A DNA stretch of 64,000 nucleotides from Pedobacter sp. HDW13. Lineage in GTDB: Bacteria > Bacteroidota > Bacteroidia > Sphingobacteriales > Sphingobacteriaceae. The translations under genes and the position numbers were made by a program. The stretch spans positions 496,001 to 560,000 of the forward strand of contig NZ_CP049868.1 in assembly GCF_011303555.1 (NCBI RefSeq). The letters run 5' to 3'. Shown one piece after another: positions 63,129 through 64,000 of the stretch; the first letter of the stretch is position 1, and every line of letters begins with the position of its first letter. The notes below the pieces were generated by a model, which did no database searches, was not told where the DNA came from, and was given only the letters and a program-made list of their open reading frames with translations.

Positions 63129-64000
63129 ATGATGAAGATGCTACTCTCTATTTTGCTTATTGCAGGACTAACCTCAGCTTATGCTCAGGTATTACCAACT
63201 GATACTGTGCCTGCGATCATCAATTACACGACAGAAAATGGCGTTACTAAATTCACATCAGAACTTAGACCATTAAGACAAATAGCTGGAGCTCCTGCCC
63301 CATTCTATACTTATTTTTGGGAATTCGGAGACGGGAGCTTCAGTTTCGAGAAAGATCCATTACATATTTATAAAGACAACAAGCCAGCATTCGCCAGACT
63401 TTTTGCTACCAACAATTATGACGATGGCAAGCGTCCCCCTACTAAACCAAAGCCGATTATTAAACCAACGCTTAAGCCAGGTACCGCTAGACCGTTAATG
63501 GCAGCTAATGCTACAGAACCATCTTTATTCAAAATGGGCGGCAATATAGAATTGAAAAGTAACTGTATGCCAAAACCAGGTGATGATATGATGGTTGTTT
63601 TTGGCTACCGGAATAAAGCAGAAAACGGACAACAGAATTTAAATGGAACACTTGCCATCTTGTTCAATGACAAAGAGTTTACCAATAATAATTTTATACT
63701 AGCAGAAACCAGGGTCTATAATGAAGAGAAAAAAACTGACCTTAAACCTTTGCTAAATACAGCTTACTTACCTATTAAAAAGGCTAATCCACCAGTATAT
63801 TATGCTTCCTTAAATGAAATACACTTTAAGGCTGATGATAAGGTCTTATTGAGCGAGAAAGCCAAAACATTTAAAAGCAGCGAAACCTGGCGTTTTGAGA
63901 ACCTCCAACAAAATGAAGAACGATTTGTGTTTATGCATTTTAAAACTACGCCAGAAATGATCAAGGATACCAATGCAGTGGTTAGGATCACCGCAGTTTT
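63129..64000 (+). CDS. Secreted PKD-domain protein, 3' part missing
   Basis: I read this from ATG 63129 (MMKMLLSILLIAGLTSAYAQ, a signal peptide) to the window end, open for about 290 codons. Residues about 50-80 carry a PKD signature, 'YTYFWEFGDGSFSFEKDPLH'. A Pro/Lys linker (KRPPTKPKPIIKPTLKP) and a beta-rich domain follow. PKD modules mediate adhesion or are part of large surface proteins, but the remainder lies outside the window. It probably belongs with the lipoprotein upstream as an envelope pair, though the terminator between them argues for a separate promoter. Confidence 0.7.
   Translation, partial: MMKMLLSILLIAGLTSAYAQVLPTDTVPAIINYTTENGVTKFTSELRPLRQIAGAPAPFYTYFWEFGDGSFSFEKDPLHIYKDNKPAFARLFATNNYDDGKRPPTKPKPIIKPTLKPGTARPLMAANATEPSLFKMGGNIELKSNCMPKPGDDMMVVFGYRNKAENGQQNLNGTLAILFNDKEFTNNNFILAETRVYNEEKKTDLKPLLNTAYLPIKKANPPVYYASLNEIHFKADDKVLLSEKAKTFKSSETWRFENLQQNEERFVFMHFKTTPEMIKDTNAVVRITAV

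Noticed and set aside
1..64000. CRISPR arrays, tRNA or rRNA genes
   Set aside because: I saw no regularly spaced repeats and no cloverleaf-like or rRNA-like sequences, although a reading by eye can miss a tRNA.

Overview
The window is about 64 kb of low-GC DNA from a member of the Bacteroidota, most probably family Sphingobacteriaceae and close to Pedobacter. That placement rests on two tandem SusC/SusD pairs with a hybrid two-component regulator, 6-bladed beta-propeller lipoproteins, GG-leader secretion by a C39-peptidase ABC exporter, the lack of clear Shine-Dalgarno sites, and the style of the lipoproteins. It is inferred from gene content; no rRNA or tRNA gene was seen.

Layout. 1-6.1 kb (minus): an envelope and glycan-transfer block with a thioredoxin-like protein (cut by the window edge), a TMTC/GT-C-like membrane protein, a 6-bladed beta-propeller lipoprotein, DUF2304 + GT2 + a GT-C membrane glycosyltransferase, and two small Cys-containing ORFs. 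6.4-11.0 kb: an acquired patch with two decayed serine recombinases in opposite orientations, a truncated histone-H1-like gene, an arsenic operon (arsR, DUF6428, arsN1-like, arsC, acr3) and an IS1182 transposase fragment. 11.0-21.1 kb: two large multidomain glycosyltransferases, an LprI-like lysozyme-inhibitor homologue, a GH24 lysozyme with a double-glycine leader, and divergently a C39 peptidase/ABC exporter, an HlyD-type adaptor and a methyltransferase. This reads as a secreted-lysozyme weapon with its own exporter and immunity protein. 21.2-30.3 kb: an AraC regulator, decayed repeats, a putative AbiC-like membrane protein, a NarL-type two-component operon, and a tight five-gene operon TIR / ThsB-like TIR / caspase-like protease / SLOG / small protein, which looks like an antiphage system related to caspase-type Thoeris. 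30.4-35.8 kb (minus): TonB-dependent receptor, beta-helix lipoprotein and metallophosphoesterase. 36-57.8 kb: a decayed beta-propeller fragment, a MITE-like inverted repeat, then a polysaccharide utilization locus: GH95, DUF2264, GH105, a metalloprotease with an F5/8C domain, SusD/SusC, SusD/SusC, and a divergent HTCS regulator. This suits a fucose-containing acidic plant glycan such as a pectin side chain. 57.9-60.5 kb: small orphan genes and pseudogenes. 60.6-64 kb: ECF sigma factor with a TPR anti-sigma-like partner, a lipoprotein and a PKD-domain protein cut by the window end.

A pattern crosses the whole window: many otherwise intact genes (GT-C, arsN1-like, arsR, GH95, SusD, SusC, HTCS) are each broken by an apparent one-base loss, nearly always inside a short G/C or A/T run. 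Inserting one base restores full family-like proteins. Consensus error in homopolymers is the simplest reading, so these genes may be intact in the living organism.
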